From positions 1 through 24,717 of the forward strand of contig CAWKAO010000005.1 in the NCBI GenBank assembly GCA_963847665.1: a stretch of DNA of 24,717 nt. The letters are read 5' to 3'. Under the pieces are notes generated by a model. It was given only the letters and a program-made list of their open reading frames with translations, did no database searches and had not been told where the DNA came from. Numbering within the stretch: position 1 is the first letter of the stretch; the number at the start of each line of letters is the position of its first letter. A program made the translations under genes and the position numbers. Below are positions 16,060 to 24,531 of this stretch, piece after piece. The stretch is from CAWKAO01 sp963847665. GTDB lineage: Bacteria; Actinomycetota; Humimicrobiia; Humimicrobiales; Humimicrobiaceae.

Positions 16060-17216
16060 CTTCAGGGAATTCTTATAGTCAATGCTTACTTTTAAAAACT
16101 CTCTGTAAATGTCTTCTATTTCAGAATCGCTGTAAATCGATGAATCAATAGGATATGAAGGAATGCAAACAAGATTAAGACTTGAACCTTTTTCTGCAAG
16201 TTCTTTATAAAGTTCAAGTGCTCTTTTACTATTATAAAATTCTTCCTCAAATAAAAAATATAGAATTACTTCTCTGCCCTTAAAAACCTTCATAAAATTT
16301 TCAAGATCTTTATGAGTATATTGCAATGAGCAGTTTATTGCTTTTATCTTGTCTTTGTCATAATCGACATAACTGGATGCGCAGGGATGGGGACCGCAGT
16401 TATGGAACCCTCCATACCCAAACCTGTCATACATCCTTTCATTAAAGGGTTTACTGAATACATTAAAAATCTCAGGACCAAAATTTGCACAGGGATCATC
16501 ACTCACATAACCCTTATGACCTTCCGGATACCATGACATGTCCCAATCTATATTCATCATCCTGTCAATATCTCCGATTTTTTTTGTGAGGATATCCTGT
16601 ACACTGATATAAAGAGATGAAAGTCTTTCAAGAAAAGAAAGCATCTTTTCTTTTTCAGACAGCAAAGAAACATAGAAAAGATTTGAATCCATAATGTCGA
16701 CTGAGCCCACACATAACTCCTCCGATATCAAAACCGGTCATATCAATGGTTCCACCTGTAAGTTCAAGATAATAATTGTATCTTCCGAAGATTAAGTGGC
16801 ATGAGTCCTTTAGTTATTATCACTTTTTTATCAACAGGGATAGAAAGCCTTTTCCAGTTCTTCAATTTTAAGAATCAGGGGTTGCTTAACAGTGGAATAA
16901 TTACTGAATCCTTCACTATAACTTATTTCACATCCTAGAATAGACGGTATGTGTCGAGCAACCGACTTCAGGTTTGATAAATGGTATATAATCATCTTTT
17001 AGCAACTCAAGTGATTTTTTAACGGAGTTCAGGTGGAAGCCTAAGTTTTTCTCTTTTTCCTTCTCGATTTCCTGTCTTGTAAACCCTTCTTTGTTGTCAA
17101 TCACATAAAGTCCGAGGACATCGTTCACTGTACCTGTAATTCCAGATTCTTCTTATTCTGTTTTTCCTCTTTTCAATTTCTTCTCTGTCTATTTCAAAAT
17201 TTATTCTGTTAATCAT
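16051..17216 (-). pseudogene. URO-D/MtaA-like methyltransferase gene with several frameshifts
   Basis: Start is ATG at 17216 after AAAGGA, giving MINRINFEIDREEIEKRKNR. The frame then changes near 17130 (to the VIDNKEGFTRQEIEKEKEKN frame), near 16950 (IPSILGCEISYSEGF), near 16845 (PVDKKVIITKG), near 16795 (GRYNYYLELTGGTIDMTG) and near 16725 (ISEELCVGSVDIMDSNLFY); the last piece stays open to the stop at 16051. The C-terminal half holds GFHNCGPHPC, an HxCG motif like the zinc site of corrinoid methyltransferases, followed by KAINCSLQYTH. It was probably a methyltransferase of the MtaA/URO-D group. About five indels in 1.2 kb suggest real decay. It is last in the operon, about 40 bases after the LacI gene. 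Confidence 0.7.
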
Positions 17217-17256
17217 CTTTTCCTTTTTCATTCCGATTTTGAAATTCAGATTATTC

Positions 17257-18280
17257 TTATATAGCAACCTTTTCAGTAGATTCACCTATTACCAACTCAG
17301 CTTTTAACTCGATATTGTCTGGCTTTTCACTAATAATCCGTATTAACATATTCATTGCCCTGCTGCCCATCTCATATCTGGGCTGTACTATAGTGGTCAG
17401 GGTGGGAATAACATATTTCGATATCTCCAACCCATCAAATCCAATAACAGACATGCCTTCAGGAACAGATAAACCTGAATTTTTAAGTGCCCTAATGGCA
17501 GTTATCGCTATCTTATCTGATGTTATAAAAAAGCAGAGCATCTCTTTATTCTTTTCATATTTTTTATTATATAGCCGTAACTGCTTGAGTAATCTTCTCC
17601 TCGAAATTCTTCAGCGATAAACAATACTTCCAATAAGTATTATGCTTCTTTCTTCAAGTGCTTTTTTATAGCCTCTGAACCGGCTGTCAACTCTTCCCAC
17701 TTCAAGTGGTTCTCCTGCAAACCCTATGCTTTTATGGCCAAGATCAATTAGAAAACATACGGCTCTCTTAGAAATCTCAAGGTTTTTTATGGATATAGTT
17801 GGGACCTCTTTGTCTTCGAAATTTCTCTATCTGGTCAACCGGTACATTACTGGAGGTTAGCTTTTCTGCATTTTTTTTGTTCAATATAGCAGATGGTATT
17901 ATAACCCCATCCAGTCGGTTTGAAAGTATTGTTGAAATATTTCTTTCTTCCTGATTTTCATCAAAATTTGAACTAAATATAGATACAGCATAACCGTTTT
18001 CACGTGCTGAGTCCTGAATACCGAGAAATATCTCTGAAAAAAACTCGGATGTCCAGGGTTCCAGAAAAGCTATATTATTGGTCCTACTTGTTTTAAGACC
18101 TCTTGCAATTGCATCGGGCTGGTAGTTTAAATCTTCTATTGCTTTTTTTATTTTCTCATATGTATCCTTACTATAAAATACGCCGCTATTATTAAAAACT
18201 CTCGATACTGTAGCAATCGAAAACCCCGTGCGATTTGCAATGTCTTTTATTGTAACTCTTCTGTTACTAACTTGTTTCAA
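17257..18280 (-). pseudogene. LacI-family transcriptional regulator, frameshifted
   Basis: The N-terminal piece (18280-17777) is a clear LacI repressor. It has the helix-turn-helix VTIKDIANRTGFSIATVSRVF and hinge YQPDAIARGLKTSRTN, then the start of the periplasmic-binding-like domain with NRLDGVIIPSA. The frame then shifts near 17825. EVPTISIKN, LGHKSIGFAGEP and FRGYKKALEE can be read to about 17620, then EEFRGEDYSSSYGY in another frame. The C-terminal piece (17541-17257) has ITSDKIAITAIRALKNSGLSVP and SVIGFDG. Joined length is about 340 residues, as usual. At least three indels are needed. The start is TTG after AAAGGGG. It is the natural candidate to bind the TAAACGTTTA operators, one of which heads its own operon. 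Confidence 0.8.
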
Positions 18281-18338
18281 AAATAGGCCCCTTTAAAATA
18301 TTTTACATATCATTTTTTAGAACAATATATTTAATTGA

Positions 18339-19452
18339 TCAAAGCCAGTGATTTCGGGCAACATCATACATAGCCATTGCATTTTCGACACCGATTTCAG
18401 GATGTATTTCTGAAGTGGAACCAATAAGTGTCTTTGCTCCGCCTGAATCTTCAATAGCTTTAATCGTTGCTTGCTTTATCTGTTCAGGGCTGCCAAAAGC
18501 AAGAAGGTCCTGGCAGTCTATCATCGAGCCGCAGACTGTGTCCGGATAAAGATTCCTGAATTTTTTTATGTCCATCGTTGCAAGGGGTTCAAAAGGATTA
18601 ATCGAGTCTGCTCCCATTTGTACTATATCATTACATATCTGCCATTTGTTACCATCGCTGTGAAAAATCACATAGTACCCGTATTTTTTCCACCTGTCTA
18701 TGCATTTTTTTATTCTGGGATAAGATCTCTTTTTTTATAAAATCCATTGACCACATAAGCCCTGAATTAAATGCTGTTGCTTCAGATATCATTGCGACTT
18801 TTGATAAATTTGTCGGTCCGAAACAATCGATCTTGAAAAGCTCATGATCCACAAGAGCATCGTAGTATCTGCAAAAAATATCCGGTTCATCATAATACAT
18901 ATAAGTGACCCACTGAAATCCATATCTATGGGTTGCAGAATATAAGCCTGGTACTGTTTCTGGAGCTATCATCATTATATCCCCAAGTTTTTTAGAAACT
19001 CTTTCAAAAGCAACATTTAACTGCTCAGGATCCTGAAAATACTCACCAAATAAATTGACCTGTTCCAGCGCCTGGAAGCAAAATTTCTTTTTTTCAATTG
19101 CTCTGTATATTCTTTCAATATCTTTTAACATCATTTTTTTTGCTTCTTCAAGAGTTTTTATCGGGATATATGTTACCTGTTTGGTCCACCACTCGTCCCT
19201 GTATTTAAAGCCGTCCTCGTCCCCGCTTTCCTTTTTATCAAGAAAATCTGGTATCCTGAAATGCCTTACAAGGTCTAGAGTATTACGGACAGCTTTACAT
19301 GTAATATCTTCTGCGTTCTTTTCGGTCAACTTCTCCCCGCTGGCATTTTCAATAAAATCGACATTATGGATAATGTCAAATACTACAAGCCTATCAAGTT
19401 CTCTTCCTTCAAAAGTATTTATTACTCTCTCTGTTGAATTTAATTTTTCCAT
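18339..19452 (-). pseudogene. URO-D superfamily paralog (EWWT group), one frameshift
   Basis: Two frames join into one ~371-residue protein. Frame 1 (19452-18649) has TERVINTFEGRELDRLVVFD, IIHNVDFIENASG, LDLVRHFRIP and DGFKYRDEWWT. Frame 2 (from about 18735 to 18339) has VIFHSDGNKWQICNDIV, GADSINPFEP, SMIDCQDLLAFG and IGSTSEIHPEIGVENAMAMY. The shift lies at a run of seven A (minus strand, near 18735); six A would restore the frame, so a homopolymer error or slippage is likely. HSDG stands where MtaA has HxCG, keeping the His but not the Cys. A TAGGAG site precedes the ATG. The product relates closely to the 7716 and 19550 copies. Confidence 0.78.
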
Positions 19453-19549
19453 CTTTTCTCCTATTTATTATATTGTTTTAAAATTACTTTGATTATTTTA
19501 TTTACTCTGACTGTTTTTAAAAATCAAATCGGCCAGGCATAAAATAAGA

Positions 19550-20664
19550 TCATAATTTATAATTCCTGGTTGTCTCATACATAGCAATAGCATTTTCTAC
19601 TGGTATACCAGGGTGTATTTCAGAAGTGGAACCGATTATGATTTTACTTGCGCCTGCATCTTCAATTGCATCTATAATAGCTTTTCTTATTTCTGATGGA
19701 GTTCCAGAGTATAATAGATTCTGGCAATCAATAGGCTGACAGATTGTTTGCTCAGGATACTTCCGTCTGAATTTTTTTACATCCATATGGGATAATGGTT
19801 CAAAAGGATCTATTGCATCTACAAGTCCCCAGGAAATAACTTCGTCAAGAACGGGCCATTTATATCCATCAGCAAAATAAATATGATAATAATCATAGCT
19901 TTTCCACTTTTCAATGATCTTTTTTGTCCTTGGAAGCATTACTTTAAAAGTAAATTCAGGAGAAAATAACAGATTATCGTTTACCCCTACAGGATCGCTT
20001 GTAAATGATACTGGGGTAAGTGATAGTATCTGCAAAGCTATCAATTCTTGCCAGTTCATATTCAGTAAGAGCATCAAGAAGTTTTAGTGCCAGGTCCTGG
20101 TGATCCTGATATAGATAAGTCCACCAGGTTATATCATATCTTTCAAGACAGTAATAAAGGGTACAGCTCTCTGGAGCAATCATCACTGTCCCTTCCATTT
20201 TATCCGTCACCTTTTTAAAATTTGATTTTACCTCTTCAAGATATTCATAATCCTCGCCAAAAAGACGTAAGGGAAACTGTGCCTGTCTGCATACTTTCTT
20301 TTTTGCTGTACAATTCATAGATCCGTTCTATATCCCTGTTTGCCATCTGTATTACATCGTTCATCGTCCTGAAAGGCCGCTGAAGGACCTGGATAGTCCA
20401 CCATTCTTTTTTATGTATAAAACCATCTTCATCCTCTTCGATTACAGGTCCCAGATTTTGAGGGATTGAAAAATGACGGACCAGATCAAGTACCCTGCTT
20501 ATTGCTTCGCATGTTATATCCTCAGCATTTTTTGTTGTTATCTTCTTACCAGTAAGGTACTCTATCAAATCGACATTGTGGATGATATCATAAGTAGCAA
20601 TCCTGTCTATTTTCTTTCCTGTAAAAGTATTTATAAGTCTCTCTCTGGAACTTAATGCTGTCAT
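19550..20664 (-). pseudogene. URO-D superfamily paralog (EWWT group), two frameshifts
   Basis: Three frames join into a ~371-residue protein: MTALSSRERLINTFTGKKID to IYELYSKK (20664 to about 20300), then VCRQAQFPLRLFGEDYEYLEE to DSFADTI (to about 20020), then LTPVSFTSDPVGVNDNLLFS to the end at 19550. The first break is at an A6 run, where five A would restore the frame. The second also needs one base removed. Motifs present are DEDGFIHKKEWWT, DITWWTYL, YFADGYKWPVLDEVISWG, DAIDPFEP, QPIDCQNLLYSG and IGSTSEIHPGIPVENAIAMYETTRNYKL. At the MtaA zinc position it reads YFADG, so the metal His and Cys are absent. The C-terminus is nearly the same as that of the 7716 protein. Confidence 0.78.
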
Positions 20665-20685
20665 TTGATTCTGGGTAAAATCTTA

Positions 20686-21798
20686 TTAAAATCTTATTTT
20701 TTTTACTGTATTAATCATAGCAAGCGCATTTTCAACAGGGACTTTTCCATGTATTGCTCCGCTTGAACCTATCATTATCCCGCCGTAATCTTTAACCATC
20801 TTAATTACTTCTATAGTCTTTTCTTCTACCTGCTCTTTTCTGCCATTTGTTAGCAAATTAATGCTGTCGATTACAAATCCCAATACTAACTTTGGATGTC
20901 TTTTCTTAATTTGCTCTATAGTAACACCTGATATTTCTTCAACAGGTGTATAGGCGTCTGTACCATCACGGACTATCCTGTCAAGAACGGCCCTGCTATC
21001 CCCTTCAAAATCATAGATCACTTTATATCCTTTTTCTTTTAGTTTATTTAGGATCTTTTTTACAGAAGGAAAAAGGAATTCATAAATAAATCCAGGCGAA
21101 AACATCAATCCCCCCGGTCCACTAGCCATTGTACCTGTAAAAGCTACCGGTGTCAGTGGTGGTTCCGGAAAGCAATCTATTATAAATAACCTGTAGTCCA
21201 GAAGTGCAGAAACGAGGTCTTTCATAAGTTCAGGATAATCATTGAACAAATAAATGAAAGTGTCGACATTATAGCGGGTCTGGATGTAGTTGCATGGTTC
21301 AACCTGTTCTGGCGCTACCATCACTGTTCCGTCAAGTTTATTCTGTATACGCTCAAATTCAGAATTAAGTTCCTCAGGAGAATCATACCTGTCTTCAAAC
21401 AGTTGGATATTATACATAGCCTGCCTGCAAAATCTTTTATTCTCTATTGCTGACCTGATCCTGAAAATATCTTTTTTTACTAGTTCTTTCGCTTCTATAA
21501 TATTCTTAAAGGGGCGTTTAATTATATCTGCGGTCCACCATTCTTTTCTATAAACAAATCCATCCTCATCCACTACCGTGGTACTTTCAAGATTATCAGG
21601 AACTGCAAAATGTCTTACCATATCGAGTGTCTTTGCAACAGTGGCGCATATTGCATCTTCTGCGTTTCTTGCATTTACTGTTCTGCCGTATACTTCTTCA
21701 ACAAATCTTATATTATGGATGACATCATATAATACCGGCCTGTCTAACGGTTTATAATCAAAAGTATTAAGAACCCTCTGTCTTTTTGTCAATTCCAT
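20686..21798 (-). CDS. URO-D superfamily protein (EWWT group), intact
   Basis: A 370-residue intact member: TKRQRVLNTFDYKPLDRPVL, YDVIHNIRFVEEVYG, LDMVRHFAVP, DEDGFVYRKEWWT, then TPVAFTGTMASGPGGLMFSP and IGSSGAIHGKVPVENALAM. It is the most diverged of the four EWWT paralogs. The otherwise constant IDCxxLL motif is IDSINLLTNG here (Cys to Ser), the HSDG-type position is YDFEG, and SEIHP is GAIHG. This suggests a different ligand or loss of a Cys-dependent function. It starts 10 bases after the mutarotase-like gene with a strong AAGGAGAG site, so the two are co-translated. Function cannot be stated beyond the superfamily. Confidence 0.78.
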   Translation of the reverse strand: MELTKRQRVLNTFDYKPLDRPVLYDVIHNIRFVEEVYGRTVNARNAEDAICATVAKTLDMVRHFAVPDNLESTTVVDEDGFVYRKEWWTADIIKRPFKNIIEAKELVKKDIFRIRSAIENKRFCRQAMYNIQLFEDRYDSPEELNSEFERIQNKLDGTVMVAPEQVEPCNYIQTRYNVDTFIYLFNDYPELMKDLVSALLDYRLFIIDCFPEPPLTPVAFTGTMASGPGGLMFSPGFIYEFLFPSVKKILNKLKEKGYKVIYDFEGDSRAVLDRIVRDGTDAYTPVEEISGVTIEQIKKRHPKLVLGFVIDSINLLTNGRKEQVEEKTIEVIKMVKDYGGIMIGSSGAIHGKVPVENALAMINTVKKIRF

Positions 21799-21807
21799 AA
21801 TCTCTCC

Positions 21808-22173
21808 TTAATGGAGTAACTTTCCATTCTGGAAATAAAAAATAACTGGTATTTTTTCAACCTCAATATCACCACTTATTTCATTAAAAGATGGGTATAC
21901 TTCCATCCATTCAGATATCATCACATCCCATTTCTGGGATTCAGGGTCCTTTTCATAATATAAGTACGCTGTGTTCAAGTCCTCTGCCTCCTCAAATAGA
22001 ATCAAGTCCTGACCAAACTGGAAAATAAGCATTTTTTTAAAACCTGCTTTTATCATACCTTCTATTACAGATTTCCATATTTTTTCTTTTTTATGGATTT
22101 CTATATAGTCTTTTATATATTCCCTTTTTAATCTCATGCGGTAAGCCCTGAATTGCGTCATCACACCTTCCAT
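21808..22173 (-). CDS. L-rhamnose mutarotase-like protein (RhaM/RhaU family)
   Basis: A small dimeric-ferredoxin-like protein of 117-121 residues. RAYRMRLKREYIKDYIEIHKK matches the N-terminal strand and the Tyr/His segment of L-rhamnose mutarotases, and the central KMLIFQFGQDLILFEEAED corresponds to the second strand pair. The conserved WWxxM segment of classical RhaM is WDVMISEWM here, so it belongs to a wider DUF718-type group. It would speed anomer exchange of an L-sugar before isomerisation, which fits the rhamnulokinase operon at 1242-4929. Two starts are possible: ATG 22173, or ATG 22161, which has GGAAGG upstream and matches family length better. It is the first gene of the operon leading to the URO-D paralogs and LacI. 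Confidence 0.7.
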   Translation of the reverse strand: MEGVMTQFRAYRMRLKREYIKDYIEIHKKEKIWKSVIEGMIKAGFKKMLIFQFGQDLILFEEAEDLNTAYLYYEKDPESQKWDVMISEWMEVYPSFNEISGDIEVEKIPVIFYFQNGKLLH

Positions 22174-22235
22174 TCTAAAATTCTGCTTTAATTAGTATTA
22201 TCCATATCGAAAACTTTGAAATTAAAATTTTATAG

Positions 22236-22245
22236 TAAACGTTTA
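22236..22245. promoter_or_regulatory. LacI-type operator TAAACGTTTA before the mutarotase-URO-D operon
   Basis: This perfect palindrome is identical to the 14831-14840 site and to the core of 4971-4984. It begins about 12 bases downstream of the -10 box of the promoter at 22257-22285, near +5, a classic place for repression. Confidence 0.65.
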
Positions 22246-22256
22246 ATATACTTCTA

Positions 22257-22285
22257 ATTTTATAATGGATTTCATTAAAAAGCAA
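22257..22285 (-). promoter_or_regulatory. Leftward promoter of the mutarotase-URO-D-LacI operon
   Basis: On the minus strand TTGCTT (22285-22280) and TAAAAT (22262-22257) are 17 bases apart. Each departs from consensus by one or two bases. The LacI-type operator follows directly. Confidence 0.5.
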
Positions 22286-22318
22286 AATTTATTGGATGAC
22301 ATTTTAAGGTATGTTTTG

Positions 22319-22567
22319 TTATTTTTTTGCTATTTCAGAAATAAAGCGTTGTGAATCATAAGCAATCTTCCATATCTCTTTTCTATCCTTTTCAGAGATA
22401 TAGACAGGATTTTGCACTTCGAGTATTTTCTTTGCCATATCCTTTGCGCGCTCCCTCATGTCTTTACCTCCTGTATTTATTAGCCACTGGTTCCAGTTTC
22501 CACGATCAATAAATCTGGGTATCCATCTATCATAACACCAACAGAGCTGATTGAGCTCTACAAGATG
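22319..22567 (-). pseudogene. C-terminal remnant of an MttB-like (trimethylamine-type) methyltransferase
   Basis: An open stretch of 82 codons after an in-frame TAA at 22570-22568. It reads HLVELNQLCWCYDRWIPRFI, then DRGNWNQWLINTGGKDMRER, then AKDMAKKILEVQ and a Lys-rich end. The pattern of a D-R-x-x-x-x-x-W segment, then GGKDxxERAxxxAKKIL and a terminal charged helix, is what I recall at the C-terminus of MttB-superfamily corrinoid methyltransferases. Nothing of the ~400-residue barrel that should precede it is present; the CrtC-like gene ends 52 bases upstream. There is no promoter of its own. It is either a relic of a deleted methyltransferase gene or a small gene using the internal ATG of KDMRER. 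I favour a relic. Confidence 0.6.
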
Positions 22568-22618
22568 TTAAAAAGCAATTATGCTCTTATGCAATAAACC
22601 TAATTTTGACGGGAATAA

Positions 22619-23698
22619 CTATAATCTTGTTGGATCAAATGCCCCACCCTCGTATTCGTTATAACATTTTCCCCTCAGGTTAATGATTTTTCCATCGCTT
22701 CCCTCGAATTTACCGGTAACATCAGATAAGACACAGGGCTCGATTATCGGTAGGCCTGTCTTTGGGCTATAAGCCTCAATAGGGCTGGTCTCATATTTAA
22801 GGATGCCATGACTTGCTTTCATCACAGCCCGCCATTTTCTCGGTACAACCTGGCTTTCCTCTTCGATACCTGAATAACTTGTTCCCTTTGCAAAATCCAG
22901 GTACTCTATTTTAAATTCAGGTGCCGGGTGGTACCCTCCATCGGGTAAAGTCATTACTCCTGCTGTAATATATGGATTACCCTTATTATCAAGATAATAT
23001 AATCCATTTGAGACATATTTTTCTTCCCATAATATTGGATCCGCATGCCAGAAACCTATCACCGTTCCAGTAGGATTATTTATATTCCTGCCGAACACGT
23101 GATCAAGACTTCCAATTCCTTTGACTTTATTGACCTCCTCCTTGATCGTTATTTTTCCAAAAAATTCGAAGTCAGGAAATAATAAATAGGAATATGCCAT
23201 AGTGGTGGAGACATGGTCAGGTACCCAATGAGCATACCCTGCCTGACCTTCCAGCTCATATACTATATCGTATTGTTTATCTTTTAAATATATTTCAAAA
23301 TACGGCCAGCTGCCTCTTATGCGAGCTACGTCTGCTATCTGGACATCAAGGCCTCTACGGGAGTAAGTAGCATCAGCCCGCTTATATGAAGAAAAGTCAA
23401 AACTTCTATAGCTTTTATTATTGTATATAACTGAAGTCACTATCCATATTTTCCCGGGGTCCCCTGCAAGCTGGGGAATACCTACATTTGAACCAGTATC
23501 ATGTCCAACAGTAATGCCCAAGTTTATTGCCTGACAGGGTCCGTTTCCAATTATTGTAGAATATAGGTAATAACTACCAAAATCACAGGCAGGAAATTGA
23601 AGCCCAAGCGTATAATCATCAATATAAGCTGACGATTTACGCATTATTTCTTCAAACGGTCGTTGTGAAGATAAACCAAATGATGAATCTTTTTGCAT
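22619..23698 (-). CDS. CrtC/AttH-like lipocalin-fold protein
   Basis: A 359-residue protein resembling the CrtC N-terminal lipocalin/AttH group (hydroxyneurosporene synthase and Diels-Alderase-type relatives). Indicators are RGSWPYFEIYLKDKQYDIVY (about 126-145), VPDHVSTTMAYSYLLFPDFE (about 157-176), the conserved IGSLDHVFGRN (about 193-203), then VIGFWHADPILWEEKYVSNG and a late repeat of β-rich segments ending GKCYNEYEGGAFDP. No signal peptide is visible. Proteins of this fold bind hydrophobic or polyene substrates and may hydrate or isomerise them; the role beside deoxysugar genes is unknown. An AAGGA-type site precedes the ATG. Its first ~35 codons and leader are duplicated at 1-175. Upstream, after 140 bases, is the TIM-barrel gene at 23839. 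Confidence 0.6.
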   Translation of the reverse strand: MQKDSSFGLSSQRPFEEIMRKSSAYIDDYTLGLQFPACDFGSYYLYSTIIGNGPCQAINLGITVGHDTGSNVGIPQLAGDPGKIWIVTSVIYNNKSYRSFDFSSYKRADATYSRRGLDVQIADVARIRGSWPYFEIYLKDKQYDIVYELEGQAGYAHWVPDHVSTTMAYSYLLFPDFEFFGKITIKEEVNKVKGIGSLDHVFGRNINNPTGTVIGFWHADPILWEEKYVSNGLYYLDNKGNPYITAGVMTLPDGGYHPAPEFKIEYLDFAKGTSYSGIEEESQVVPRKWRAVMKASHGILKYETSPIEAYSPKTGLPIIEPCVLSDVTGKFEGSDGKIINLRGKCYNEYEGGAFDPTRL

Positions 23699-23763
23699 CT
23701 AATCATTCCTTCCACCAAGAATCTCTAGAGAATCTATTTCAAAAGAAAAATATTAATTTATTC
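23590..23763. repeat. Repeat copy 2 (start of CrtC-like gene plus leader)
   Basis: This is the counterpart of 1-175 in the same orientation, at roughly 90% identity. Here the reading frame is intact. Similarity stops near 23763, about 65 bases upstream of the start codon, and does not reach the gene at 23839. Copy 1 is cut by the window edge, so the right-hand limit of similarity within the gene is not known. Confidence 0.9.
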
Positions 23764-23838
23764 ATTATCTAAATAATTAATCTCAGGAGCGATTAAACAG
23801 AATCAAAAAAAATTTTATACAAAAAAGCGAATTATCAG

Positions 23839-24516
23839 CTACAATTTTTTACCAAGCTTTTTAAGAACTGCTGCAACATTATCCCTATATGAACCATCTG
23901 GAACAAACTTCTTTTCAAAGAAAGCACCACCGATAGTAAAGCCCCATATACCCTGGTTTATTGTCTCATCAAGTCGGGCAAAGCTATTTATTGAACCTGC
24001 TGATACAACTGGAACAGACACGGCACTCTTGACTGCTTTGACCAGATCATTAACCTTAGTGGGCTCTATATACCTGTAAGCAAGTAAGTCAAATCCTTCT
24101 GCTCCTTCTGCTTCGATTCTTCTTGCGTCAGCTGCTATCTCCTCAATAGTACCATCGAGTATAGAAGGCCTGTCATAGATCTTTCCACAGAATGGAAAAT
24201 ACTTTATTTTACCTTTTATTATGTTCCATATCGAAGGATAGTAGACCGTTCCCATAAGGTAATCAAATCCCATATCTACTGCCATCGCTGCAGGTCCAAG
24301 TATCTGTTCTTCTTCATATTCGACTACTTCCAGAAAAGACTTAAAGCCTGCCTTGTGGATCTTATCATTTAACAACCTCATCTTGGCCGGCTCGAGCCCC
24401 ATTTCCTTATAACCAAAGTAGTCTACAGGCAGATCCTTTACCTGTTCAAAGTAATCTATTGCATCAGGGACTGTTAAGTCGTTTAAGGTAAACATAAGAA
24501 TTAGTTTTGGCATCAT
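23839..24516 (-). CDS. TIM-barrel protein of the ribulose-phosphate-binding type, function unknown
   Basis: A 225-residue small (βα)8 barrel. It starts with PKLILMFTLNDLTVPDAIDY, has EEEQILGPAAMAVDMGFDYL in the middle and ends with VPVVSAGSINSFARLDETIN followed by WGFTIGGAFFEKKFV. The AGSINS and IGGAFFE turns are where HisA, NanE and related barrels hold a sugar-phosphate phosphate group. No lysine or acidic catalytic pair can be named with confidence. It has a GGGGG ribosome site, and an imperfect LacI-type operator lies just upstream. The CrtC-like gene follows after 140 bases and may share its transcript. I do not recognise a specific family member. Confidence 0.6.
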   Translation of the reverse strand: MMPKLILMFTLNDLTVPDAIDYFEQVKDLPVDYFGYKEMGLEPAKMRLLNDKIHKAGFKSFLEVVEYEEEQILGPAAMAVDMGFDYLMGTVYYPSIWNIIKGKIKYFPFCGKIYDRPSILDGTIEEIAADARRIEAEGAEGFDLLAYRYIEPTKVNDLVKAVKSAVSVPVVSAGSINSFARLDETINQGIWGFTIGGAFFEKKFVPDGSYRDNVAAVLKKLGKKL

Positions 24517-24531
24517 TTTATTTCCCCCTTG

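Noticed and set aside
1..23763. The end repeats as proof that the window is a closed circle
   Set aside because: The copies differ at about one base in ten with indels, and 954 bases including a gene lie beyond the second copy.
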